From the NCBI GenBank assembly GCA_023374045.1, contig CM041783.1:90183298-90247297 (forward strand): a stretch of DNA of 64,000 bases. The letters run 5' to 3'. The position numbers and the translations under genes are program-made. Positions 1 to 11,712 of the stretch are shown here, one piece after another. The notes beneath the pieces were generated by a model that did no database searches, was not told the origin of the DNA, and saw nothing but the letters and a program-made list of their open reading frames with translations. Position 1 is the stretch's first letter. Each line of letters starts with the position of its first letter. Source of the stretch: Limonium bicolor (lineage: Eukaryota; Streptophyta; Magnoliopsida; Caryophyllales; Plumbaginaceae).

Positions 1-1523
1 GAACCGGTGCAGTGGTCAGTGAGTCTTTCAAACTCTGGAATGATCTCTCACAGTCAGCCGTCCATACGAACGGCGCATCTTTCTTCATCAGACTGGTCAT
101 CGACTTTGCGACCTTGCTGAAATCTTTAACAAACCTCTGGTAGTAACCTGCCAGACCAAGAAAGCTCCGGATGTCGGTAACAGTCTTCGGTCTTGGCCAA
201 TTACGCACGGCATCAATCTTTGCTGGATCCACTGAGATCCCAGCATCTGAGATGACATGACCAAGGAAAGAGACCTGGTCAAGCCAAAACTCACACTTGG
301 AGAACTTAGCATATAGCTGGTTCTCCCTTAATATCTCCAATACTCTCCTCAAGTGTTCCTCGTGCTCAGTCTTTGATTTCGAGTATATCAAAATATCATC
401 AATAAACACCACAACCGACTTGTCCAGCTGCTCCCGAAACAAGCGGTTCATCAGGTCCATAAACTTCGCCGGTGCGTTCGGCAAACCGAACGGCATCACT
501 GTAAACTCATAGTGGCCGTATCATGTCCGGAATGCCGTCTTCTCAATATCTGCCTCCTTGATGGCTATCTGATGATACCCCGATCTAAGGTCAATCTTGG
601 AAAACACAGATGCTCCCTTCAACTGATCGAACAGATCGTCAATGCGGGGTAGTGGATACTTATTCTTTACAGTCACTACATTCAACTCTCTGTAGTCGAT
701 GCAGAGGCGGAGACTACCATCCTTCTTCTTCACGAAAAGAACTGGCGCTCCCCATGGTGATATACTGGGTCTTATGAACCCTTTGTCTAACAAGTCCTTC
801 AATTGTTCCTTTAATTCAGTCATTTCCGCCGGAGCCATACGGTATGGTGCCTTGGCTATCGGTCCGGTACCAGGTAGCAGCTCGATGGTGAACTCTACCT
901 CCCAAGTTGGTGGCATGTCGGGCAGTTCCCCTGGAAATAGGTCAGGGAACTCCGACACTACCGGTAAGTCGGGGTCGAACTCGGGGTCTCTCTCTATGTC
1001 CTGTACATAGCAGAGGTACACTTCTTCCTTTCTCCTCAACTCCTTATACATTTCCATAGCGGTGATGTTCTTAGTCGAAGGCTCTCTGGGCCTCTGGCGG
1101 TATGATATTGTTACCCCAAACGGGCTCTTGAGCAGCAATCTATGCTCGGCGCAGAGGATACGACCCTTGTGCCGCTCCAACCAATTCATCCCGAAGATAA
1201 CATCAAATCCCAACTCCCTGAACTCAATAAAACTGACTGGAAAGTCTTCCCCCTTAAGTCTGACAATGGCTCCTCGGCAGTAGCGAGTGCAATGAACCTT
1301 CTCCTTAGACAGTAGCGTAACCGTGAAGTCGGGTAGCTCAACAGCGTCTAGCCCCAACCTCCTTGCGAAAGATGCCGAGACAAAGGTATGCGAGGCCCCT
1401 GAGTCGAAGAGAACTGATGCCTCAATCCCATTAATCGGAAAGGTGCCGGTGAGGATAGTACCGCTGGCGTCGGCCTGTGCCTTTGTGAGTATGCTTAGCG
1501 TACCTTCCGTACCAAGTCCATGA
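1..1523 (-). pseudogene. Element A pol: aspartic protease and reverse transcriptase, partial and frameshifted
   Basis: Polyprotein segment of a Ty3/gypsy element, truncated by the window edge. The protease begins near 1520 and has the retropepsin motif DSGASH (catalytic Asp codon 1403-1405), followed by a [10 protein letters not shown] block. The RT N-terminal part follows: an [10 protein letters not shown] block, [19 protein letters not shown] and [12 protein letters not shown], and then, after a frame change near 520, the FIDD catalytic box (about 391-414). The start of the RT tail and the RNase H linker lies in another frame at 97-312. The enzyme set copies element RNA to DNA in a virus-like particle. 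It closely parallels element D pol (58168-61578), so the two belong to related families. The AlkB-like region lies directly upstream, separated by about 160 bases that end in an intron-acceptor-like AATTAG. Confidence 0.9.
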
Positions 1524-1681
1524 CCTAATTGTATTCACAAGCTTCATGAGTAACGATGGTATAACGAGAGTCGTAACAATTTATATGAACAACACTGTTA
1601 TTTTATTCATAACCCTCCTGTTTACAACATGTGCTTTAATCTTACATCTCATTCCTTATCTCATACCAAAATGTTACATGG

Positions 1682-2399
1682 CTAATATTGTCTAAAGGTT
1701 AGGTTTAACCGTCCTGGTCTCATATGCGTCGCATTAATCACTGCTGACGGTGTTGTATTCAGCTTAATTCTCTTAATCCCATGATACAACATCCTCGATT
1801 CTCCTCCCATAATTAATACATCACCTGACTTAAGTATTAACTTATTAGCGCGGTCCGCACGCTTCTGCTCGCCGTACAAGAATTCAGCGTCATCCCCAAT
1901 GGACCAAGACACTACGGGTATCCCTCTTTGGAGAGACTCCGTTGTCTCGTCTTTGTCCTATCGTAGTCCGAGTTGCCCGTCTTTCTCATAGAAGTTTACA
2001 ATGCCGATGTCCGCTTGTATGTCTGGAATCGGGTCAGCCTCCAACTGCTGAGTGATCTCCACGACTTGTGTAATAACTGGATGGAACTCTTCGAGTATTC
2101 CCGGTGGTGAGACTCCATCTTGTATCCTCGTGGTTTGGTAGGTCTTGGCATACGGATTCCAATCCTTGCCTATGCTCATCATCTTTAATTTCATCCTTGT
2201 TCCTCTTGGGTACTCCGGTGTATGAAAAACCTCCCGGTCCCACTCCTAGTTGACTGCATCTCCTGATGATGGCTATCTGTGCTTCGGGTGTCAGGTATCC
2301 CCTTAATAATATCATACCTGGGCGGATGACCTAACATTGTTCGGTTGGAAAGTCTACGGTTTCGATGTCGGTGTGCTCCGGGTTAGGCGTAGAAGGCAT
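1682..2399 (-). pseudogene. AlkB-like 2-oxoglutarate/Fe(II) dioxygenase domain carried by element A
   Basis: Not a usual retrotransposon gene. Reading from 2399 down to the TAG at 1682-1684, the segment shows the order of plant AlkB-homologue (ALKBH1-type) proteins: RPGMILLRGYL, GVGPGG, a KLKMM..GKDWNPY block, an IVNFY strand, the remains of the HxD region, SIGDDAEFLYG, SGDVLIMGGESRMLYHGI with the distal iron-ligand His, and RPGRLNLTFR, which holds the RxNxTxR signature. Members of this family oxidatively remove methyl groups from nucleic acids using Fe(II) and 2-oxoglutarate. Lesions: a TAG near the start (about 2331-2333), a frameshift after GVGPGG, and at the HxD motif the first His reads Arg and the next codon is a stop, so this copy is inactive. 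It sits between gag and protease, exactly as in element D. The most likely reading is an old host-gene capture inherited by both elements. Confidence 0.85.
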
Positions 2400-2499
2400 T
2401 GGATAGCATATGTTGAAGTTTCCTAAGGTGGTAATAGGTCATATCTCACTTAAGTTCTAATCTTATCTTATTTTCACTTAACTCAATTATTCACCAAAC

Positions 2500-3934
2500 A
2501 TGCATGATAATGCGGTAAGCAGGTAATTTCGTTACTAAATGGTTATAGCGGTACCTGGCCTCGATGAGGGTTCAGGCTCATCGTCCTGGTCCACCATGTG
2601 TAGTGTGGGTCCCGACTTCCGGGCTACCCATGGATTCTTGTTCGCCGTTTGCTGCGCCCCCTTATGCCCGTCAGGTCACTCCTCCGATCGGTCCTAGTCT
2701 TAACCTTGAAACCCACCGGGTCTGTAATTCCTTACTCTCTGGGTTCCCGTAGCACTCATTCCTCCCTACCCGAACCTCAGAAATTACCACTCCCCTTATT
2801 CCCCCCTACAGTCTCCTCCGGGTGGTCCCCCTTGCACCTCTGGATAGTAGTGTCGTTGGTAGCCACCACCGGTTTCCTTTCCAATCTCAGTACCTGATTA
2901 CGCATTGCATCAGTGATTGTGTCTCAATGTTGTCGACCATTCTTATTTACTCAAGATGTATTTCCTTACCCTTTGGCGCCCTGAAGCGCAGGGGCTTAGC
3001 AGCATAAGCATAAGTCAGCTTCAGTGGCTCTTCTGGAGCCTTCTCCTTTTCCTCCTTCCCTGTTTGGTTCTGATTTTTTTGGGCTTGAGGCTGGTACTTC
3101 TGTTTCTTGTACCCACCTTGCCCTTGGTGCTCGGTGCTCTTCCCGGCGTTCTTTCTTTTAGCATTGTCCTCGTCCCTCAGCTGGACGGTTATCTCAACCT
3201 TAGCAGCGGCATAATAGCACTCCTGCTTTCCAAAGTATTAGTTTCTCTTATTTCCTACAATCTAAATTTTACTAATTTACTTACTCTTATTTCAACCATT
3301 CTCATTACCTCCAAGGTAGTATACCTCGTCGGCCCCATGCCGTAGCGGAGTCGATGGCTAAGCCCGCCATAGAAGCGGTCCACCAGTATCTGGTCTGAAT
3401 ATCCAGGACCTGGCAGAAGACGGAGCAAGGCGGTGAACTCTGAGTAATACTCGTCCACCGTCATCTTGTCGGTCTGCTTGAGCGCATCCAACTGTAGGCG
3501 CTTCTTCGTCTGGACATGGGCGGGATAGTACTTTGCTCGTAGCAATGCTGTGTACTGGTCTCAGCGGAAGTCTGGATTGGCCACATGCTCGGCCCTCACC
3601 AGCTTCCACCAATTGCCTGCTGCCCCCTTCAGGTAGAACGCAGCTAGACGCACCTTGATCCCAGCAGGGACGTCAAGGGTCTCGAAGGTGGTCCCCAGCT
3701 CGGAGATGTACGCCTCAAGCTTGGCGGGATCAGTCTCCCCCTTGAAGTGTGCGGGTCAAAGGTCAGCCAGACTCTTCACCCAATTCGGTTCCCGGGGTTG
3801 TGGGGGAGGTGTGCACCACACAGGCTGATAGCCCATGTGCCCTAAGCGGCAGCTATGATCTCTGCGATCGTCTGCCCTCCCGGTATCTCAGTCTCGCCAC
3901 CTCTACCACGGCCTCGGCCTCTCCTTCCTGACAT
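2500..3934 (-). pseudogene. Element A gag, degenerate
   Basis: The likely start is the ATG at 3934, giving MSGRRGRGRGRG, an RG-rich N-terminus also present in element D gag. A stop follows soon after. The best-preserved stretch is the retrotransposon gag core at 3255-3545 (LRAKYYPAHVQ, DEYYSEFTALLRLLPG), which forms the particle shell in the family. A decayed zinc-knuckle region lies near 2750-2900 (a HYY/GGDC remnant). Two spots look like introns because matching GT..AG interruptions occur at the same places in element D although their sequences differ: about 3205-3290 (acceptor CAG before GAGTGCTAT) and about 2885-2970. The AlkB-like domain follows downstream. Confidence 0.75.
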
Positions 3935-4168
3935 CTGAACAATCACAACTCACATTAGATTCGTATCCACCACTGTTTCGGCTAACGAAATTATAACGTC
4001 CGTAGACGGTAAAGACGATCCACACTTAATAGTGGTCATCTGACTCTACTCACACTAACTTTTCATACCCTTAACCCATTACTTATATCTTAACTCATAA
4101 CCTAACTCGGTGGTTACTCTTGTCCGGTATTTCTTGATCAGAGCGTAACTACGCTCTGATACCACTTT
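3935..4168 (-). promoter_or_regulatory. Element A leader and primer-binding site
   Basis: Between the gag start and the LTR lies a short AT-rich leader. The sequence GCTCTGATACCA at 4153-4164 is, on the minus strand, TGGTATCAGAGC, the standard primer-binding site for plant initiator methionine tRNA, four bases from the LTR end. The site is part of a perfect 9-bp-arm hairpin, 4137-4160 (ATCAGAGCG, six-base loop, CGCTCTGAT). Confidence 0.85.
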
Positions 4169-5639
4169 TGTAACACCCCGTCCTAAGCCAATCGTGGTTA
4201 TCGCAAATCAACAAATAATACATAAATGTCGCAGCAGAAATAAACTAATACCAGGACCTTGCCACGGTCTAATCAACAAGAAATACCGCTTCTTAAATAT
4301 TTACAACTGTATATCCAAAATACATACACCAACCGAGTTTTAAGTATCTCCCAAAACCACATAATATTTCTCATGTTCAACTATCAACAGACGGGTGCAC
4401 AGGCGCTACCCGTACTCAAAATAAAGTCCCACCTAGGACTACTACCGCTCCTACTCTCGTGGTGTGACTTCATGGGCCGCTTACCTGCAAGTGTAAAAAC
4501 AGCCCCCAAAGGGGGTCAGCACGAATGCGGGTATGACCCTCTCGTGGCCCCCAAGCTAACGGGGCTACGACGACTAATTATCGATAGAATGGAAGTTGAT
4601 TAGCTTCACAATCATAATATGAAATGCAATACAACAACAAACCACAATGAACATAAGTAGCTCACATACAAATGAACGCTCAGGCGTTCCTTAACAAGTG
4701 AGTTAGTTCTTAACTCCTTAGATCCACATTCTTCTTATCTTAATTGCCAACCGTTCTACTATTAGACTGGTTAGCCCTTATTTGGTTGCTTATTTTTGTA
4801 GAGCTTGGTTAACCCTTGCCGGTAGCAGTGCACTTACCAGCGATAAGCAACCTTTCTTAATTTGTTGGGGATGTAGGCTTGATCCCCCCAGGCCATCCTT
4901 AATGTGCCTCCCACCTCAAACAGTAGTCCGGGTGGTCGGGTCAGTTTGTTGACCCTAGGCGACGAGTCCAACGACAAGTCTTATTTGGAAGTCGAATCTA
5001 ATTCAGATACCGACCTCCCCCAATACACATGTGCCGGTACCATTCCGGATTCCTCACTCCCACCCCAAGTTACGGTTAGTGAAAGTCTTAAATATCGTGT
5101 GTTAGTTAAACCTTGACGGGCATTAACAAACAATCACCTATGTACAAATCCTCTCCTTAACTCATTAAGTACCAAGCTTAGTTAGTAGCTATCCTTAAGC
5201 CTCGTGGGTTAGTGTAAAGAAAACAGGTACACAACGAGAACATTAATATTCGATTGCATGCTTTATCTTGTCTTAGTCATATCAAGCAAACAAATAGCAC
5301 ACAAGCCGAGGGACACCTCGTTAGCAAGCAGGTCACAAGAAAGACTGTACCGTTCACCGTCGACTGTCGTTTGCCTAACCTTCTCCAGGGTCCCAGTTCA
5401 CAAACCTAAAACATGCATTCATCTTTAGGCCCTTAGTTATTTGCACCTTACTTAACTCGCTTAGTCCCTAAAGATTCCCATTCGATACCCTCTTAAGTCT
5501 TTATCACTTAACCTTATAAACTTAACTTTAACATTATGGTCTACACTTAACTTAACTTAATTCCTTAGGTTCTTAGGTTCCTAATCATTAGTACCCTACC
5601 ATTGGCATACCTAATTATCAGTTAACATCTTTAGAATTT

Positions 5640-6065
5640 AAAATTTCTTTTTTTTTGGCTCGACTGACCTTACTGACCGACCTTACCCAAGGTCGGTCCA
5701 TTCCAGGACGTATTACCGTTTGAAAATTTTACCCCGACCGACCTTGCAAGTCCGGTCCCCAAGGTCGGTCCATTACCGAGAGTTTTTCCCGTGGGAAATT
5801 TAAGCCCGACCGACCATGCCAAGGTCGGTCCCAGTTCGGTCGATTCTAGAGATCAATTCCCGTACAAAATTCTAGGCATGACCGACCTTGTAAGTCCGGT
5901 CCCAAGGTCGGTCCATTCCAAAGACTCAATCCGTACTCAAAACACAAGCCCGACCGACCTTGCTAGTCCGGTCCCCAACGTCGGTCCATTCCAGAAACTC
6001 TTTCCGGTAGTGTAAACTGAGCTCGACCGACCTTGCAGGTCCGGTCCCTAAGGTCGGTCGGCTCC
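5640..6065. repeat. Six-unit CCGAC/GTCGG hairpin array in element A LTR
   Basis: Six loosely repeated units of about 65-75 bp, each of the form GACCGACCTTGCAAGTCCGGTC...AAGGTCGGTC, so that every unit can fold on itself. About a dozen ACCGAC/GTCGGT hexamers are present. ACCGAC matches the plant DRE/CRT core bound by DREB/CBF factors. The block lies roughly 1.5-1.9 kb from the LTR 3' end, probably downstream of the transcription start. The array is conserved in the E LTRs, and a different sequence of similar design occurs in the D and B LTRs. Confidence 0.7.
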
Positions 6066-8079
6066 AGAACTTTGTTTCTAAATTCCCATTTGACTCTAAA
6101 CTTCACCTCATATATCCTAGTATGTTCTAACCTCATTTGGGCACTTCAAATACACCTTATGTCTTCCACTAAACTCATTAAATCCCTAACCAATATCCAC
6201 CTTAGTCATTATGCATTGCCTTATAATAATGCCAACACTTGTAATGTTTTTCACTAGGTTTCTAAGTGGTGGTTCATACCTAATACAACCACTATGCCAA
6301 ATGCTTCCTCACCACTATAACATCATCTCCCAAGCATCTTTCACCATCTAAAACTCCTTTATGCAACTACTTAAAGTTTCTACACAAGTTTATGCCTCCT
6401 TCTACCAACACATTATTTTCCTTCCTTCTTGTTTACCAATATTTGCCTAAGTCCTAACTACACAAGTATATCCCAAGACATTCATTTGATTCCTAAATCC
6501 TCTATGATGGTGTCTAAGTCATTCTAACTCATAAAACACCTTAAACTCACCCTTCTTCATCAAAACTACTCCTAAAGTTTCTTAGTACTTCCTTAGTCAT
6601 AAAATCTCCTTACACATCTTAAACACTTAGGTTCTTCACTAATTTTGCCATGGGTTCTCTAGTATATTATTACACCAAAACATTTAGTTTTTCACCATCA
6701 AATAGCTATCAACATTCAAACTCTCATTAAACCTCCTTAGCACATCATGCACCAAAACTACATCACATCACAATATAGTGCATAAACTTAAATTGCTTGG
6801 CACTTAGGCCCTTAAATGACTTGGCTCTTAGGCCCTTAAATGCATAAATCTTAAACACTGAATTTCCGCAATATATATAGCCTTTGACCTGAAAATACAC
6901 ACAACAAGGCTCCCATTGCAATTTAAATGTTCTTATAATTCACCTTGACATTCTTAAACTATCTCCTTTTCTTATTTGCTCCTTAGTCACAAGTTCACAA
7001 GTATAATAATGTTCTTTCCTAGATTTTTATAATTCTTTCCCAAGGTTAACTCTACACTAAACTCATCACCTATCTAAATCTCATCCCCTTAAACAATAAA
7101 ACACCTTAAGGTAAGTAATTTACCTTGTTCTTTTACAAGCTCACAAACTTTCCTCCTTAGCCTTTTCCCTTGAACAATCTTGGTCACCAACCAAGTTCTC
7201 CTTGTCAATGTTCTAACCAATATTCAATGACTCCAATGATTACTAAACAACACACTAACCTTAAGGAATAAAACCTAGGTTAAAAATGTGTTTTAAGGTA
7301 TTAAATTGATTGTTTTACCTTGGTTTCTCAAGACAAGCTTGGATATGAGTAAAGAAGGACCTCCTTTATCTATTGGAGAGTAGGAACAAGCTAGAACACA
7401 GCATAAACATGAAGCCCCATGAGTGATAATTTTCGGACATGTGAAGAAATGGTGGGAACTTCATTTTTCTTACATATTCTTTACCTTAAGAGAATGGAGA
7501 AGCTAATGGAGTCTCCAAGCTTGAGATTCCTCCTCTAATGGCGGTTTGCCTTGGATCCAAAATGAGGCTCTTGGAGTTTTGAAAAGATAGAAAGGAAGAG
7601 CTTGAGCTAACTAAGAGATATATGTGCTTGGTTTTGATTTTGGAGCTTAAATGAGCAAGATGTGGGCAAAAGAAGATGGAGCTAGCATGGAGTTGTCTTC
7701 TTACGTGAAAGAGAAGAAAGAGAGCAAGAGAAATCGATGGAGAAGATGAAGAATGAAGAAAGGAGGAGAGAGGTGGTATAAATGATATATTTTGATTCCT
7801 TAAAAAGCAAATAGTAAACCACTTACTTTTCCTCTTTTTCTTCTAACATTAATTGGCTACTCTTGGTTAGTCACACCCTTAGAAAACCGGCCCCCTCATT
7901 AATTAGGCTAGTCATGGTCTTGTTTGACCAATTAATCATACTTAATTGATTAAAGACTAAACTAGGCACTATTTGATTACTATTCACAAACTAGTGCACA
8001 TAATTGTGAAATTTTTGATTTCCCATTGATTTAGACTTCCTAATGTGATACTAATTAGTACACAAGTTAATTAAGGAGT

Positions 8080-8083
8080 AATC
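8080..8083. repeat. Target-site duplication of element B, left copy (AATC)
   Basis: AATC immediately precedes the TGTGAGCC start of element B and recurs at 43771-43774 immediately after its TATAACA end. The uninterrupted E LTR has AATG at the matching site, confirming the empty-site sequence context. Confidence 0.75.
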
Positions 8084-9733
8084 TGTGAGCCTCGATTTTA
8101 AACCCTATCCTATGTGGATTAACTTGATTGGGATCTAATGGGGTTTTAGGTCCACTTATAGCCTAAGATTAATAACTATGTCATATAACAATAATTATTA
8201 AAACCTAAGCTAGCTCACTGGAACCTATTATGAGTCGCCACCTAATTTTAACCTAGATCAAATTAAGAAAGGAGAGTTCGGGTTCGGGGGCTTGATATTC
8301 GACTTGATTAGGGTTCAAATTACTTTCATTACCCTTCCTAGGTCGTTTTTCCTCTACTTGGTTCAATTACGACTTTCTACAAAGTTGTTTTAACCTAGGT
8401 GCGCGCTTCTGTTTTTTTTTATTTTTTAGCGTTTTTTGACAGAAAATTAAGGTGGAAATTAAAATTACCTAAACTAGGGTTTCAAAGGCAGAATTAGGTC
8501 AAATTTTGTTTCCGTCCGTAGCCATGGACCTAATGTCCGAGACCACGGACCCTAGTTAACCTATATGAAAATAAAAGTCGAATTAAACAGAAAACATAAA
8601 ATTGTAAAGTCCGGGGCCACGGACAGGCTGTCCGTGGGCCCGGACATTATTAGAAAACCTAAATTTTTAAATTTAAAAAAATCCTGCCGCGTCCGTGGGC
8701 GTCCGAGCTTACGGACAGGGAGTCCGGGACCCCGACATGACGTCCGTGGGTGCGGACCGCCCTCGGACGGCGCGTTGAGGCAGTTCCCGAAGGTGTTTTT
8801 GGCTCAATTTTATGGGTGTGTAGCCTGAAAGATGTACAAGACGTTAGTGATTGAAAGTTTTCAATTGAATTCGAATTAGCACGAAACTTGGTAAATAGTT
8901 ATTGGACAAGCTTAAACAAACAGCAATACAGAAGCGTACGAAGGTTAGTTTGAACCCAAAATTTGACAGAGAGCTAATAAGGTCGTGGGGAATTAGAAAA
9001 GTAGAGTTGTAACCTGTTTTACCTTTGAATTCAAGATGATTCTTCACACCGGGATTCGTCGAGTGCTTCGTTGATGGCAGACCGAAAGATTTCAAACCAA
9101 GCTTCTGGTTGTTGGTTGTTCCTGCTGTTCTTCCGTTTTGGTGGTGTTTTTGTGGGGTTTTGATGACTATTGGTGCTTTGGGGATTGGAAACCGTGTTTA
9201 GATGGTGATTTCGGGGGATTTTCGGTATGATTGGGTGCCGGGTGTTGGAAAACGTGAGAGAGAGAGAGGCTGTGTTTTCTGACTCTCTAGGGTTTCTTGA
9301 GCATATGAGGTTCTCCTTTTATCCAAAACCTATCCCCTTATATAGACTTTCTTAAGATAAAAGAAAATCTAGTAAAAGTAAGATTTTTTGGTATTTTAAT
9401 TAAAAGACTTCCCAAAGGAATTTGCTGTGAAATTTTAACCACATCAGGATGGATATTATGAATTTTTGAGGTGGAACCGAATTTTTTTTAAATGTTGGAA
9501 TATTTTTAATTGAATTCTTGTCAATTCAGTCAGAAATTGCTAGAAATTATTGGAAACTCGAAAAAATCAAAATTCCAACGCCATTATGCTTAGAATGTCA
9601 TCCTCTATCATGGGTTAAATATCAAAGCATTTCAAGCTGATTTGGGCATCCTTTGGGAGAGAGAAAGCTTATAGGAGGTCTTAGGAGCCTTTAAAGATTA
9701 CCAAAACGCCCCTGAAACGAAGCTGTTCCCCAT
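8084..9733 (-). repeat. Element B 3' LTR, first segment
   Basis: Aligns base by base with 41989-43650 apart from small indels. It contains a GC-rich patch near 8515-8770 with repeated GTCCG/CGGAC inverted pairs and a GA-repeat with TATA-like ATATAGAC near 9260-9350. Interrupted at 9733 by element E; the remaining 113 bp of this LTR follow at 34389-34501. Confidence 0.85.
9729..9733. repeat. Target-site duplication of element E, left copy (CCCAT)
   Basis: CCCAT directly before the TGTAACACCCC start of element E; the same five bases follow its TATTTCA end at 34384-34388. The intact right LTR of B reads GTTCCCCATGCC at this place, the expected pre-insertion sequence. Confidence 0.95.
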
Positions 9734-11375
9734 TGTAACACCCCAACTCAATCCAGATGTGGTTTCGCAACTTAACAGTATATATATAAACATGTCACAC
9801 GCGGAATTCCTTACAATCCAGGACCTTGCCACGGTCTGTCTACAAATATACCGAACTTAGTACAACAATCTTAACCATTTACATATCCTTCTTACAACCC
9901 CCTCACATCCTATACATCTTACTAACTCAATTGCCATACGAGTGTACAAGCACAACTCGTAGGCCACACTTAACCCGTAACACTTGTACCCCTTCTTACT
10001 CTCGCGACGGCCGCCTCCTGATGTACCTGTGTAGTAAAAACAGCCCCCAAAGGGGGTCAGCACGAATGCTGGTACGATCCCCTCATGGCCCCCAAGCTAA
10101 CGTGGCTACGACGACTAATTTTCGATAGCATGGAGGTTGATTAAATGCACACATAATAGTAATGCTGTAAACACAATCCATATATGGACAATCAAAGTTC
10201 ACACACAATGAACGACTTAAATGTGTTCCCTTAATTAGAGAGTTAGTTGTTTAACTCCTTCAGTAATGTTCCCTCTTAATCTTAGTCCGCCCTTATCTCA
10301 CCTCAATCTTAGTCTTATCTTAATCTTAGAAACAACCATCCTTTAATAAGGAGTGGATGTAGCTTATCTTAATCTTAATAATACAAACCATCCTTTAAAG
10401 AGGAATGGTTGCAACTCATCTTAACCTTACCTTAATCTTAAACTTAACAATACAAACCATCCTTTAGAAAGGAATGGTTGCCACTCATCTTAACCTTACC
10501 TTAGTCTTAATCTTAACTTAATCTCAATATACAAACCGTTCCTGGAAGGGAATGGTTGTAGCTTAATTCGAACCTGGGATTTAGGTGATCCCACCGCACC
10601 ATCTTAATGCCACCTACTCTGGACGGGAGTCCAGCGCAGTTGAGCCGGCAACCAGCCCTAGGCTACAAGTCTGAAGACAAGTCCTTAAGCGGAAGTCGAA
10701 TCTGCTATAGATACCGACCCCCTTTCCTTAGCATGCATGACCGGAGTTCGGTCCCGGGTTTCCTCACTCAAGTTCCAGTTAGTAGTCATCTCAAGACTAT
10801 GTTTGTTGGTTAACCTCTTTCGGTTCGTATCGTCCCTTATTAGGGGGCGTTCCTTAGTCTCACTCAATTCCTTACTAAACATTGGTTAGTAAGTTCTCAC
10901 GGTATGTTGTGTTAGTTTTCAAACATCACACAACAATACAATCAGTATAATATATTCCGGTTGCATGCTTTATCTTGTTTAGTGAGCACACAAAAACAAA
11001 TAGCACACAAGCCGAGGGACACCTCGTTAGCAAGCAGGTCACAAGAGAACTGTACCGTTCACCGTTGGTCGTCTGGCTGCTTACTCTCTTCCGGAGTCCA
11101 AATTCCGAGTCCTAGAACATTCATTCAGTTTTAGGTTATTAATTACTTAACTTAATTCAACTTACTTAACCTACTTAACTTACTTAACGATCCCCACTAT
11201 CACCTCTTAAGTCTTACAACTTAATCTTACAACTTAACCTTAAACTTTTAAGTTTATACTTCACTTAACTTAATCCCTTAAGTTCTTAGGGTCCTAATCG
11301 TTACCACCCTACCAAAGGTATACCTTATTACCTATTACCATCCTTAGAATTCAAAATTTCTTTTTTTTTATTTTT

Positions 11376-11712
11376 AGGCTCGACTGAACTTCCGACCGAC
11401 CTTACCTAAGGTCGGTCCATTCCAGAACATATTACCGCTTGAAAATTCTACCCCGACCGACCTTTGCAAGTCCGGTCCCAAGGTCGGTCCATTCCCGAGA
11501 GTTTCCCCCGTGGGAAATTTAAGCTCGACCGAACTTGCCAAGTCCAGTCCCATGTTCGGTCGATTCCAGAGACTCAATTCCTTCACAAATTACAAGCCCG
11601 ACCGAACTTGCAAGTCCGGTCCCCAAGTTCGGTCGGTTCCAGAAACTTTCTCCGGCAGTGTAACTGAGCTCGACCGACCTTGCAGGTCCGGTCCCAAGGT
11701 CGGGCGGCTCCA
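11376..11712. repeat. CCGAC/GTCGG hairpin array, element E left LTR
   Basis: Five units of the pattern CGACCGACCTTGCAAGTCCGGTCCC..AAGGTCGGTC. In the inner units CCGACC is altered to CCGAAC together with its partner GTTCGG, so base-pairing is kept while the sequence changes. This suggests the fold matters. The same array occurs in the right LTR at about 31428-31762. Confidence 0.7.

Larger units (their letters stand above)
4169..8083 (-). repeat. Element A 5' LTR, main segment
   Basis: Begins TGTAACACCCC on the plus strand and is colinear with the element E LTRs (9734-14323, 29775-34383) at lower identity. It carries the stem-loop AGCCCCCAAAGGGGGT (about 4501-4516), the CCGAC/GTCGG hairpin block (5640-6065), the duplicated CTTAGGCCCTTAA motif (6803-6840), and a CT/GA-rich zone near 7450-7800 that in minus-strand sense lies just downstream of a TATA-like promoter region (about 7770-7830). 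The segment breaks off at 8083, where element B was inserted, and resumes at 43775. Short open frames inside (for example 4259-4603) are not conserved in the related LTRs and are not annotated as genes. Confidence 0.85.

Noticed and set aside
4153..4164. Possible tRNA gene
   Set aside because: Only the 12-base primer-binding complement of initiator-Met tRNA is present; no tRNA cloverleaf.
4259..4603. 114-codon plus-strand frame in the element A LTR
   Set aside because: It crosses the conserved C/G stem-loop and is not open in the homologous E, C or D LTRs.
9857..10128. Short frames conserved between 9826-10128 and 29899-30170
   Set aside because: Conservation only reflects that the two regions are LTR copies of one element.
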